From contig JAZGEV010000011.1 in assembly GCA_036478895.1 (NCBI GenBank), positions 1 through 64,000 of the forward strand: a stretch of DNA of 64,000 bases. The letters run 5' to 3'. This stretch comes from S010-17 sp036478895. GTDB taxonomy: Bacteria > Bacteroidota > Bacteroidia > Flavobacteriales > Flavobacteriaceae. Both the position numbers and the translations under genes were made by a program. Every line of letters starts with the position of its first letter. The stretch's first letter is position 1. Under the pieces are notes generated by a model that worked only from the letters and a program-made list of their open reading frames with translations, had not been told where the DNA came from and did no database searches. Shown one piece after another: positions 26,409 through 34,555 of the stretch.

Positions 26409-26660
26409 TTAAGTTAACATTTTTGATAAATTAGCATTTTCATCAATTAGAACAATAGTATATTTTTTATTTAACGTAAAAAGGGGTTTTGAAATAGTGA
26501 TGTACGATTTTTGCTTTTTATTAGTACTTTTAACAACAATCAGTTTAACATTTTTTTATCAATTTTTGATAAATCCCAATTAATTTCTCCAATTTGATTT
26601 ATTAAAATTCTATATCACTTTTTAATTTTGATATAACTGATGCGAGTGAATATTCAAAAG
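26409..26660 (-). pseudogene. Decayed gene of unknown function (two frame breaks)
   Basis: In the 631-base gap upstream of arsR the minus strand reads like broken coding sequence. One frame gives FEYSLASVISKLKSDIEF (from about 26660), the next INQIGEINWDLSKIDKK, and the last NVKLIVVKSTNKKQKSYITI continuing to a TAA at 26409-26411. The three pieces follow each other without gap if two single-base shifts are allowed. I do not recognise the family. Just past it a tiny frame MRVKYNKLLEYWEIDFIN (26393-26337) may be another scrap. Confidence 0.35.
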
Positions 26661-26821
26661 ACTAAAATAGATTCCCTTTTTCAAGGGAATGACATACTTT
26701 TTTAAAAAAATTCATTCAAACTGAAAACGAATTATTAATCGAACTCAGGTTATTACAATGTCATTCTTACGTAAGTAGGAATCCACAAACAAGATAGATT
26801 CCTGTTTTCACAGTAATGACA
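26654..26821. repeat. Two hairpin repeats of the TGTCATTC family
   Basis: At about 26668-26694 a hairpin TTCCCTTTTTCAAGGGAA is followed by TGACAT. At 26759-26821 TGTCATTCTTACGTAAGTAG pairs imperfectly with a segment ending AGTAATGACA. Both share the TGTCATTC/GAATGACA ends of the inner hairpin of the MITE-like elements, so they look like degenerate relatives without the outer arms. The rest of 26240-26850 is AT-rich and shows nothing else apart from the decayed gene. Confidence 0.6.
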
Positions 26822-26850
26822 TTCGTTTTGAAGAAATATTAATACTTCAA

Positions 26851-29550
26851 CTACAAATCATACTTTACAGTAAACATCAAATACCTTGGTTGTACAATGT
26901 ATTGTGAGGTGCTTCTATAATCTGCCGAATAAAAATCGTCATTAATACTCGTGGTATTTAATAAGTTGATGGCAGATGCTTTAAATTCCCATTGACTGCC
27001 TTCTTTTTGATAATATAAGTCGGCATTTAAGAAATCATATACATTGGTATTGTTGTTACTATCTGTAAATGTATTGTAACTATAATCTGAGGTTAGCACA
27101 AAATCCTTTAAAAAGATCACTTCAATATTGGCGAATGGTTTTTGGTTGGATGATTCTAAATTATCAAAATCGTTTTTTGATATTTCATACCCAAGTTCAA
27201 TGTTTGGCCACGTATCAAAATTAGTACTTAAACTGGTTTTGTAATTTTGAGTGTAGTATTTTGTTTTCTCGCTAATCACATTGTTTAATGATGTTGTTGT
27301 TAAACGATAGGTGTTTGCAATGCTATTATTACCCGATATTTTAAACTTGTATTTTTTGAATCGTTTTGAAAAACGCGCGTTAATCGATAAATTATCATCT
27401 GGATCTATACTGTTTAAAGATGAATTAATTCGTACCAAACCAATGGCTGCCGTGTTTTTTATAACATCCATTTTCTTAGAATAATTAATCCCACCAAAAA
27501 TATTAACGAACGAAAACATATTAAACTTGCTATAAAACAAAGAATACTTATGATACAATGCATTATTTAAGTCTCTATTACCAACCGATAAGGAATTGTA
27601 AGAATTATACAAAACACCTTCAGATACTTTATTAATATCGGTAAAATTGGTTGAGATGTTATAATTTAAACGAATATTTTCCGATCTTTTTATTTGAATT
27701 TTTGCTGTAAAATCGGGCAATAAATAGAAAGGTGATTTTTTTGTTTCGGAACCTAATTGCGTATTTTTGGTTTGATATTGATGAGCGCTTAAACCTGGTG
27801 TTAATGTAAAAATACCTGTTTTAAGTTTGTAATGTAATCCTACAAACACATCAGTATAGTTGAATTTTACATCATTAATTAATGACGGATTGTTAAAATC
27901 TAATACCGACTTATCATCCAATGTTTGAAATATATTGGAGTTTAAAGATTGCGTATTTAACGTTGTTCCTAAAGTAACATTAAGGTTGGATTTGTTATTT
28001 AAAATATAGTAATAATCCAATTTTGCATCCAATTTACGGGTGTTTATTTTTTTGAATTGAGACATGTTATAATCGGTACCTTCATCAACAGTAGGTATGT
28101 TTATAAAACGCTGTTCACCGTTAATGGAGTTGTATAAGGGTTTGTTGTTTTCGATTAAAAACTGACTTTCAAAGGCAAAAATATTTTTATCGTTTGCCGT
28201 ATAATACATGTTTGTACTTTGCTTTATTGAAAATGGTTTTTCTGCCTTACTGCTTTTTATGTTATCATCCGAATTGGTTGTGGTGTTTCCAAAAGTAAAA
28301 CTGGATAATGAATTGGTGTTTGTGGCTTCGTTTAAATCGGATATTTTTAAAATAGCATCGTAATCCAATTGGAAAATTGCACTTGGTTTATAGCCTAAAG
28401 CTAATTTCATTAAACCTAAAGTATTGTCTTGATTTGTTGATGATTGTTTATCTTCATTTAAAGTATTACTTTGTGAAATTCTAGTTGAATTACTGTTTGT
28501 TTGTAATGTGTTTTCAGCTTTAGAAAAAATGGCGAATCCGTTAAAATCGAGATTTTTACTCAATGATTGAGAGAAATTAACTGCTCCAAAAGTGTTTTTA
28601 ACTTCTTGTGCTTTATTGTCTTTTAAAAAGGATAACCCTAAACTATTAGACGATACATTAAGTCCACCACTTTTCATCATATTTTTAAAACCGCCAGAAA
28701 ATTTAAAATAATCTCTAAATGTAAACGGAATTTCACCAATGTTATTTATATCGGTAATCACGTTAATACTTTTATTTGGGCTGTAATAAAATAATTTTGG
28801 GTGTGCTAAATAACGTGTGCCATCGCCTTCACCAGCGCCAGCAGTCACTTCACCAAACCAAAAATTCTTTTTCCCTTCTTTTAATTTTATATTTATGGCA
28901 ATGTTATCACTATCATCTCCAACACCGCGCATTTGCGAGACATCATTATGGTTTTTTAATACTTCTACTTTTTTAATAGCATCTGCCGGAATATTTTTAA
29001 CAGCTAGTTTGGTATCGCCATCAAAAAACTCTTTACCTTCTACATATACTTTGGATACTCGTTTGCCTTCTACTTCAATTTCGCCTTCTTTATTAACCTC
29101 AACACCTGGCAATTTTTCCAATACATCGCCTAGTTTTTTTTCTTTTCCGTTGGTAAACGAGTCAGCATTATAAACAATAGTGTCTCCTTTAATTGTAACG
29201 GGCATTGTATAGGTTATTTCAATATCATCCAAACTGTTTAAGTCTTCCTTTAATACAAAATCCTTTGTCGTTTCTTCTTCACTAATAACCAATAATTTTG
29301 ATTGAGATACAAAACCAATGTAACTAACTTTTAACTCAACATTACCTAACTTTGATAATTTAATTTTATAGTTTCCTTTAGCATCGGTAATGGAATAGCC
29401 TTCTAATGAGCCATCGTCCACATTCATAGCAATGACATTTGCCATATCCAATGGGTTTCCAATACTATCTCTTACAACACCTTTTAAGCTTATTTGAGAA
29501 AAACTGTGAATAGATATAAAAACGAAGATTAGAATTAACTGTTTTTTCAT
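26851..29550 (-). CDS. Outer-membrane beta-barrel protein of the TonB-receptor-like family (GLPGLI-linked)
   Basis: An 899-residue protein: signal peptide (1-19), carboxypeptidase-regulatory-like domain (about 22-110), plug-like domain (about 120-230, with LGDVLEKLPGVEVNKEGEIE and VYVEGKEFFDGD) and a large barrel (about 380-899) ending YLMFTVKYDL. It lacks a classical TonB box but matches the outer-membrane barrel family often encoded with GLPGLI proteins. Two GLPGLI genes lie directly upstream. A perfect 7-base-arm palindrome TAAGGTCTCGACCTTA (29572-29587) stands before the start. A paralogue tail is at 1-716. Confidence 0.9.
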   Translation of the reverse strand: MKKQLILIFVFISIHSFSQISLKGVVRDSIGNPLDMANVIAMNVDDGSLEGYSITDAKGNYKIKLSKLGNVELKVSYIGFVSQSKLLVISEEETTKDFVLKEDLNSLDDIEITYTMPVTIKGDTIVYNADSFTNGKEKKLGDVLEKLPGVEVNKEGEIEVEGKRVSKVYVEGKEFFDGDTKLAVKNIPADAIKKVEVLKNHNDVSQMRGVGDDSDNIAINIKLKEGKKNFWFGEVTAGAGEGDGTRYLAHPKLFYYSPNKSINVITDINNIGEIPFTFRDYFKFSGGFKNMMKSGGLNVSSNSLGLSFLKDNKAQEVKNTFGAVNFSQSLSKNLDFNGFAIFSKAENTLQTNSNSTRISQSNTLNEDKQSSTNQDNTLGLMKLALGYKPSAIFQLDYDAILKISDLNEATNTNSLSSFTFGNTTTNSDDNIKSSKAEKPFSIKQSTNMYYTANDKNIFAFESQFLIENNKPLYNSINGEQRFINIPTVDEGTDYNMSQFKKINTRKLDAKLDYYYILNNKSNLNVTLGTTLNTQSLNSNIFQTLDDKSVLDFNNPSLINDVKFNYTDVFVGLHYKLKTGIFTLTPGLSAHQYQTKNTQLGSETKKSPFYLLPDFTAKIQIKRSENIRLNYNISTNFTDINKVSEGVLYNSYNSLSVGNRDLNNALYHKYSLFYSKFNMFSFVNIFGGINYSKKMDVIKNTAAIGLVRINSSLNSIDPDDNLSINARFSKRFKKYKFKISGNNSIANTYRLTTTSLNNVISEKTKYYTQNYKTSLSTNFDTWPNIELGYEISKNDFDNLESSNQKPFANIEVIFLKDFVLTSDYSYNTFTDSNNNTNVYDFLNADLYYQKEGSQWEFKASAINLLNTTSINDDFYSADYRSTSQYIVQPRYLMFTVKYDL

Positions 29551-29571
29551 AATTTGGTTTGATTGAATTAA

Positions 29572-29587
29572 TAAGGTCTCGACCTTA
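29572..29587. promoter_or_regulatory. Palindrome upstream of the GLPGLI-linked barrel gene
   Basis: TAAGGTC and GACCTTA form perfect 7-base arms with a 2-base centre, 22 bases before the ATG at 29550. A weaker repeat TTGAGT/ACTCAA follows at about 29597-29617. They could be an operator or a leader hairpin; no regulator is nearby. Confidence 0.35.
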
Positions 29588-29683
29588 ATTTATATTGAGT
29601 ATACGAAACACTCAACCTAACATAATAAGCTATAATTATTAGCAAAAAGTTGATTTAATTATGTAATATTATGGGGAAATTCA

Positions 29684-30541
29684 CTAAAAATGACGACCAC
29701 GACCACCAGATCCTTTTTTACGTCCGCTTTTAAAACGAGCACGCATTTCGGTAATTTTTTCTTCTAGTATCGCTTCATATTCCTCTTGCGTTATCTCTTT
29801 ACCTTTAGTTGGTTTTTCAATTTTTGCTTTGTCTTTTGGATTAATAACCAATTCTGTACAATACATTTGCAAATTGCCTTCGTTTACTTCTAATATTAAA
29901 CCAGGTAAACCTTGGTAATCTTTTGGTCCGTGAGCAACAGGAATTTCTGGAGTATACCATGCAGTAACTGTAGTTGTTTTTATGGTTTCAACTGTTGTGG
30001 AATCTTTTGCTTTATCTTTCGATTGTTCTTTTTTCATAAAACGACTAAAACGTTTCATATCATTCTTTACAACTTTTTCTGCGGTTGCTTTAAAACAAAG
30101 GTGTTTTCCTATCATTTTGGATTCTTTACCTAATTTCCAATCCAGTTGTTTTAAACTGTCTTTTATTAAAAAAACTTTACCAAATGTTTCTTTTTTATTG
30201 GTGAATGTTTTTGCTTTTGTATCTCTAAAAAATACATTATCCGATGAACGGCTAAAACGAGAATTTTCTCCTGGTGTTTCTAACACTTTTTCTTCTTTAT
30301 AAGTAGATTGTGTTTTGTTAAAGTCCAAGACATAGATTTTCTCCATTCGTTTTTTCATCATTTTCATCATAAAATCCTTACGATCGTCGGGCATTTTCAT
30401 ACTGTCCATACGTTTTTTAACAGCATCACTTACAGTGATTTTTGTTTGATACAGTGCTTTTCCTTGAAAACCTTGCGCTTTTGCAACCGTTGTGAAAAAA
30501 AACAAAACGGATATCATAATTTTTAAAATAATTCTGATCAT
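29684..30541 (-). CDS. GLPGLI family protein, copy A
   Basis: A 285-residue exported protein with signal peptide (1-22). It has the name-giving motif QGLPGLILEVNEG (about 217-229), preceded by TAWYTPEIPVAHGP, and a basic Gly/Arg-rich end (KSGRKKGSGGRGRHF). GLPGLI proteins are periplasmic or surface partners of large outer-membrane barrel proteins in Bacteroidota; function unknown. It sits 134 bases upstream of the barrel gene and 107 bases downstream of a close paralogue. Confidence 0.9.
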   Translation of the reverse strand: MIRIILKIMISVLFFFTTVAKAQGFQGKALYQTKITVSDAVKKRMDSMKMPDDRKDFMMKMMKKRMEKIYVLDFNKTQSTYKEEKVLETPGENSRFSRSSDNVFFRDTKAKTFTNKKETFGKVFLIKDSLKQLDWKLGKESKMIGKHLCFKATAEKVVKNDMKRFSRFMKKEQSKDKAKDSTTVETIKTTTVTAWYTPEIPVAHGPKDYQGLPGLILEVNEGNLQMYCTELVINPKDKAKIEKPTKGKEITQEEYEAILEEKITEMRARFKSGRKKGSGGRGRHF

Positions 30542-30647
30542 ATCTTTTAGTTTTAAATGGTTATAATTTTATGTGTTATAAGTATTCACTTAGAGGGATT
30601 ATACATTAATAGACGCTTAAACAAATAGTTTGTTACAGTTTAAACTC

Positions 30648-31490
30648 TTAACCTCCAATAAAAATTGTGTTACTGTTACCTTTTCCCTTTTTACGTCCAC
30701 CTTTAAATTGCTTCATCATTTCTTTAGATTTCTCTAGCATCATATCTTCAAACTTCTTAGCGGTAATTTTTTTTCCTTTTTTAGGAGCTTTAATTTCAAC
30801 TTTTTCTTTAGGGTTCAACACTAATTTTGTGCAAACAAAGTGCATTTTATCTTGATGTAACTCTAGTACTAAACCTGGTAAACCAGAAATTTCCGCAGGA
30901 CCATTATTAATTGGTATTTCTGGTGTGTACCAAGCGGTATATTTTAATTCTTTTTGGGTGTCTTTTTTTTCCATTGTTTTATAATCAAAATCATCAATCA
31001 ATTTTATTGCAGTTGCTTTAAAACAAAGGTATTTGCCTATTTTTTTTGATTCTTTACCCAATTTCCAATCAATGGTTTCTAAAGTGTCAATTATTAAAAA
31101 CTCTTTCCCAAACGATTCGGTTGCTTTTGTAAAGGTCTTTTCCTTAGTGTTTTTATATAACACATCCGCAGAACCTGTATCAATAGTAATTGAAAAACCA
31201 GAACTAGCAGGTGTTGGTTTTTCTAACTCTTTATCTTGCGTGTAAATTGAGCTTGTTTTATCAAAGACTAAGGTGTAGGTTTTTTCGGATTGTTTACGAA
31301 TCATTTCACGAATTGATTTTCTCATTTCATCATTCATCATATTATTTTTATCCGTTTTTGTTGAGTCTTTCTTTTTATCAAATTCAAAATTCATTTTTGT
31401 TTGATACGTTGCAATGCCTTGAAAGTTTTGTGCAGATAATTGTACTATTGCAATTAATATAATACTTAGTGTTATTATTAATTTTTTCAT
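30648..31490 (-). CDS. GLPGLI family protein, copy B
   Basis: A 280-residue exported protein (signal peptide about 1-20, ending QLSAQ) that is clearly paralogous to copy A: both start the mature part with NFQG/GFQG...YQTK, both contain DWKLGKESK and GKYLCFKATA-type segments, and both carry TAWYTPEIP followed by GLPGLVLELHQD. It ends in KGKGNSNTIFIGG. Start at 31490 chosen because it gives a proper signal peptide and lies 27 bases after a -7 element. First gene of the GLPGLI/barrel group. Confidence 0.9.
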   Translation of the reverse strand: MKKLIITLSIILIAIVQLSAQNFQGIATYQTKMNFEFDKKKDSTKTDKNNMMNDEMRKSIREMIRKQSEKTYTLVFDKTSSIYTQDKELEKPTPASSGFSITIDTGSADVLYKNTKEKTFTKATESFGKEFLIIDTLETIDWKLGKESKKIGKYLCFKATAIKLIDDFDYKTMEKKDTQKELKYTAWYTPEIPINNGPAEISGLPGLVLELHQDKMHFVCTKLVLNPKEKVEIKAPKKGKKITAKKFEDMMLEKSKEMMKQFKGGRKKGKGNSNTIFIGG

Positions 31491-31517
31491 CTTTGTATAT
31501 TTACTGTTAATTTTTAG

Positions 31518-31525
31518 CAAATATA
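31518..31525 (-). promoter_or_regulatory. -7 element before the GLPGLI/barrel group
   Basis: Reads TATATTTG on the minus strand (TAnnTTTG), 27 bases before the ATG at 31490. Confidence 0.5.
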
Positions 31526-31593
31526 GAACAAGATTGAGATAAATAACATTTGCTTATGTTAAACAATGTTAAGGTGTTGTTAAAATAGATTGT

Positions 31594-31701
31594 TAGCTAT
31601 TACCCTGTTTTGTTAATTGAAATATGTTTTGGTAGTGGTTTAATTTGGGTTTAGCTAGTACTTGCTTTGTTAATTGAAATACGTTTTGGAAGTGGTTTAA
31701 T
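31594..31701. repeat. Two-copy tandem repeat of about 51 bases
   Basis: Unit 1 (31594-31644) and unit 2 (about 31652-31701) both run from TTAGCTA through TTTGTTAATTGAAATA and TTTTGG-AGTGGTTTAATT with few changes. The 321-base gap 31491-31811 otherwise contains short AACCAACAACTGAAAACC-type units (31750-31810) just past the end of the cytochrome b-like gene. Confidence 0.6.
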
Positions 31702-31811
31702 TGTTTAATTAGGTTGCTAATTTATTAACATATGTAAATAATTAAACCTAATTAACCAACAACTGAAAACCAAAAACTATCAACCAACAATTGAAAACCA
31801 ACAACTAATCA

Positions 31812-32243
31812 CTAATTAAACCAATTACCCCAAGGAATACGTATAAGAATCATTACCAATGCTAATCCATACCAAATAGCTAAGGTTTTAAACTTGCCTT
31901 CTGATGTGCTTTTCTTTTTGTGTTTAGAAAATCCTATGGTGATGAAAACAATGGCTAATATCATCATTAATGGATGTTCTACAGCTATTAAACGTGCTGC
32001 ACTATCTTTCATAGTTACGCTCATTCCGTTTGCTTTAAAACCTTTGTAAGCTGGAGACATAAAATACCAAGCCAAACCAATGAATAATTGAATATGTGAT
32101 GCTATAAGTGTAAATAATGGCAGGCGAACATCTTGTAAAGTATATTCTTTTTTTAAACTTAAAAGTGTTTTAACAACTGTAATGATTAATAAAGCCAATA
32201 CAAAGTAGGCCCATTTTGAATGAATGTCTTGAAAAATTTCCAT
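31812..32243 (-). CDS. Cytochrome b-like four-helix membrane protein
   Basis: A 143-residue membrane protein with four helices (about 10-30, 42-62, 88-105, 118-136). Histidines lie inside or at the edge of helices (ASHIQLFIGLAWYF and AVEHPLMMILAIVF), as expected for haem b ligands, and the end RIPWGNWFN is typical for a Bacteroidota family often labelled cytochrome b. No partner gene is nearby. Haem binding is inferred from the histidine pattern only. Confidence 0.65.
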   Translation of the reverse strand: MEIFQDIHSKWAYFVLALLIITVVKTLLSLKKEYTLQDVRLPLFTLIASHIQLFIGLAWYFMSPAYKGFKANGMSVTMKDSAARLIAVEHPLMMILAIVFITIGFSKHKKKSTSEGKFKTLAIWYGLALVMILIRIPWGNWFN

Positions 32244-32372
32244 TTTTAGTGATTTTTAATTAGTTAGTTTTTTGTAAAAATAGTGTTTTATTTTTTGTTG
32301 TTAAAAAAGAACTGAAAATTTATTTGTTAAAAATAAATCCAAGATAGTGTGCGATTTCTTACTTTGCTAATA

Positions 32373-32532
32373 CTTGATTGCATCGCAGACAGTATCACTT
32401 CTAAGTTTTTAAACTTAAACTTCCTGATCTTAACCAAAAACAGAAAATGTATTTTAGAATATGTAACTTAAGATATGAAGTTAAACAAAACTAAGATGAT
32501 TAATTTAATTACTTTCTGTACACGATGCAATC
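32373..32532. repeat. Distant 10-11-base inverted repeat in a 657-base gap
   Basis: TGATTGCATCG (about 32372-32382) recurs inverted as CGATGCAATCA (32523-32533), about 140 bases apart, each flanked by further weak similarity (AGTGTGCGAT/GCGTGATT). No transposase frame lies between. It may be the ends of a lost small element or chance. Confidence 0.3.
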
Positions 32533-32569
32533 ACGCACTAGTATGGTGATTTTTAAATTGCCTTTAAAA

Positions 32570-32802
32570 TTATTTACTTTTATGTGCTTCTTTTCCATCA
32601 GAACATATTTTAAGACACTCTGATTCAAATTTAATCAAATCAGGTCTAAATATAAAGTCATTATCATTTTTATTTAAAATCATTACACCGTCATTAAGCA
32701 AATGTATTTTAAAACTCGCATTTGATTTGATACTTTCTTGCAAATAACTATTTATGCTATAAATAGATAATATAATATTTTTTATTTTGTATAAAAATTA
32801 GT
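32570..32802 (-). pseudogene. Short coding remnant in the gap before the cytochrome b-like gene
   Basis: The minus strand is open from about 32802 to a stop at 32570 (about 77 codons) and reads like protein: SINSYLQESIKSNASFKIHL, then a stretch with DNDFIFRPDLIKFESECLKI. In-frame ATG only at 32683 (37 residues). A neighbouring frame just upstream gives PEFGELIFIQNKKYYIIYL, so the original gene seems to continue across a frame break. I do not recognise the family. The remaining parts of 32244-32900 hold the distant inverted repeat and the terminator at 32854. Confidence 0.4.
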
Positions 32803-32853
32803 TCACCAAACTCTGGAATATTACTTTAAAGATATTAAAATATCATCAAACAA

Positions 32854-32881
32854 AAAACCTCTCTTTTTCAAGAGAGGTTTT
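32854..32881 (-). terminator. Strong terminator of the receptor/lipoprotein operon
   Basis: AAAACCTCTCTT (32854-32865) and AAGAGAGGTTTT (32870-32881) form a perfect 12-base stem with a 4-base loop, 20 bases past the stop at 32901, with a T-run on the minus strand after the stem. Confidence 0.85.
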
Positions 32882-32900
32882 ATATATTAAATGAGGGAAT

Positions 32901-34541
32901 TTAGTTATTTACAACCCATTCGCCTGCAGTTTTAATAAAGTTTTTTGTGTGGTCGCTTTCGCCACCATCATAAACCACATAAGTAAGGATGTATTTTTGT
33001 CCTTCTTCTGCTGTTGGATCGTGGTGATTTAAAAATAAATCTAATGCAAATACTATTTGCGCATCAGACCAGTTATAATCAAAATCATCATAGGTTTCTA
33101 AGTTGCCTAATAAACCATCATAGTCTGCATTTCCTGCTAATTGAGCAGCCATATAATCATAATCTGCGCCTCTATCTAAAGTGTAACGGATTGTATTGTC
33201 TGGTACCCAAGTAGAGCCATCGTGACCAAATTGTAAGGTTGTTGCAATAGTTGATTCATGTCCAATCCAAGCACCATCTGTAAAGGTATATAAGTTTCCT
33301 CTAGTTTGTGCTCCTGATGAACTTGAATAGTAAGGATAAATTACAAATAACTCATCTTCATCTTGTGCAAATGGATATGAAATATTTAAAAATGCTGGTA
33401 AATAGTTTTCTGGTCTTACCGAGCTACCAAAATTATCATACTGTCCAGGTTGTTGATAACCTTCGCCCATTGAGTCAAAATCAACTGAACTTAAGTAATA
33501 CGCTTCGTCTGCTTTTTCCCAATCTCCACCAGTATAAACATAATGAGTTCCGTAGTTTGCAGTATCTCCAGTTACACCTAATGTTTTAATTGACATTCCA
33601 TCAATTCTCCATCTTGGAGCATCACTAGTAGTTGATTCGTATTTAAAAGCAATGTTTATTGTTTGTCCGTCGTAAGCAGAAAAATCTACGTCTTCAGACA
33701 TAACCCAGTCACCACTACCTGTAGGTAAAGTTGTTACTGTAACAGGATTCCAAGTTGCAGCTGCTACATCATTTGTATAGTCTGTAGAAACTACAATGTT
33801 TAATAACTCATAGTGTCCATTTAAATATTTCATATATTGATTTATTTGAAATTTTAAATTAGATTCACCTGTTAAATCTATAGATGGAGAAATTAACCAA
33901 TCTTCGTTTTGTTGTTGTCCACTATTGTAACCTGATATTTGTAAATAAGCTGCTTCGGAAGTCCATCCTTCTGCACCAATTACATCGGTTGTTGTCCAAC
34001 CAGCCATACTTCCAACAAAATCATAAGAAACGATATCTGCTAGTCCAATTACTGGAGTTTCTGTATATTTTTTAAATTTTGCTAATACTACTTGTCCTTC
34101 TGTTGGACTTGTAATTTGAGCATCCAATACATCAGCAATATGATCATCTGCATTTACATCTGGATAGAATCCAAAAGCATCACTTCCTGTAGAAGCATAA
34201 TCTGCATTTGTAAATTGGTACACATCAGCACCTGTAAAATCATTTATACCTTCTGCAGAACCAATATAAAGGTTATAGCCTATTAAAATTGAAGAACCAT
34301 TTCCCCAATGAGGATACATATCTTTAATAAAATCTGGTAAAGCCTCTTTGGCATCGTCTATAGAACTAAAACTTCCGTAGTTTAACTCTAAAGTGTCATA
34401 ATCATCAGATGTAAGCGTATATTCTGTGCTTGCAACTAACGGGTTATCTTGAGCATCAATTTCTGCATTGATGTCATCCATTGGATTACAACCTGTAAAA
34501 AATACGGCTACAATCGCTACTAAATAAATTAATTTTTTCAT
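32901..34541 (-). CDS. Surface lipoprotein with choice-of-anchor J / DUF5017-like domain
   Basis: A 546-residue lipoprotein (lipobox FTGC, Cys18). The central part (about 170-320, with DWLISPSIDLTG, INQYMKYLNGHYELLNIVVS and INIAFKYESTTSDAPRWRID) is a jelly-roll domain of the choice-of-anchor J/DUF5017 kind, often carbohydrate- or surface-binding. The mature protein is acidic (many Asp). Its start lies 14 bases after the receptor gene stop, so it is the lipoprotein partner of that receptor. Ligand unknown. Confidence 0.85.
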   Translation of the reverse strand: MKKLIYLVAIVAVFFTGCNPMDDINAEIDAQDNPLVASTEYTLTSDDYDTLELNYGSFSSIDDAKEALPDFIKDMYPHWGNGSSILIGYNLYIGSAEGINDFTGADVYQFTNADYASTGSDAFGFYPDVNADDHIADVLDAQITSPTEGQVVLAKFKKYTETPVIGLADIVSYDFVGSMAGWTTTDVIGAEGWTSEAAYLQISGYNSGQQQNEDWLISPSIDLTGESNLKFQINQYMKYLNGHYELLNIVVSTDYTNDVAAATWNPVTVTTLPTGSGDWVMSEDVDFSAYDGQTINIAFKYESTTSDAPRWRIDGMSIKTLGVTGDTANYGTHYVYTGGDWEKADEAYYLSSVDFDSMGEGYQQPGQYDNFGSSVRPENYLPAFLNISYPFAQDEDELFVIYPYYSSSSGAQTRGNLYTFTDGAWIGHESTIATTLQFGHDGSTWVPDNTIRYTLDRGADYDYMAAQLAGNADYDGLLGNLETYDDFDYNWSDAQIVFALDLFLNHHDPTAEEGQKYILTYVVYDGGESDHTKNFIKTAGEWVVNN

Positions 34542-34555
34542 TGTTTTATTATTTA

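Noticed and set aside
31750..31810. Repeated AACCAACAACTGAAAACC units as a possible CRISPR
   Set aside because: Units are short, contiguous and without unique spacers; no cas genes nearby.
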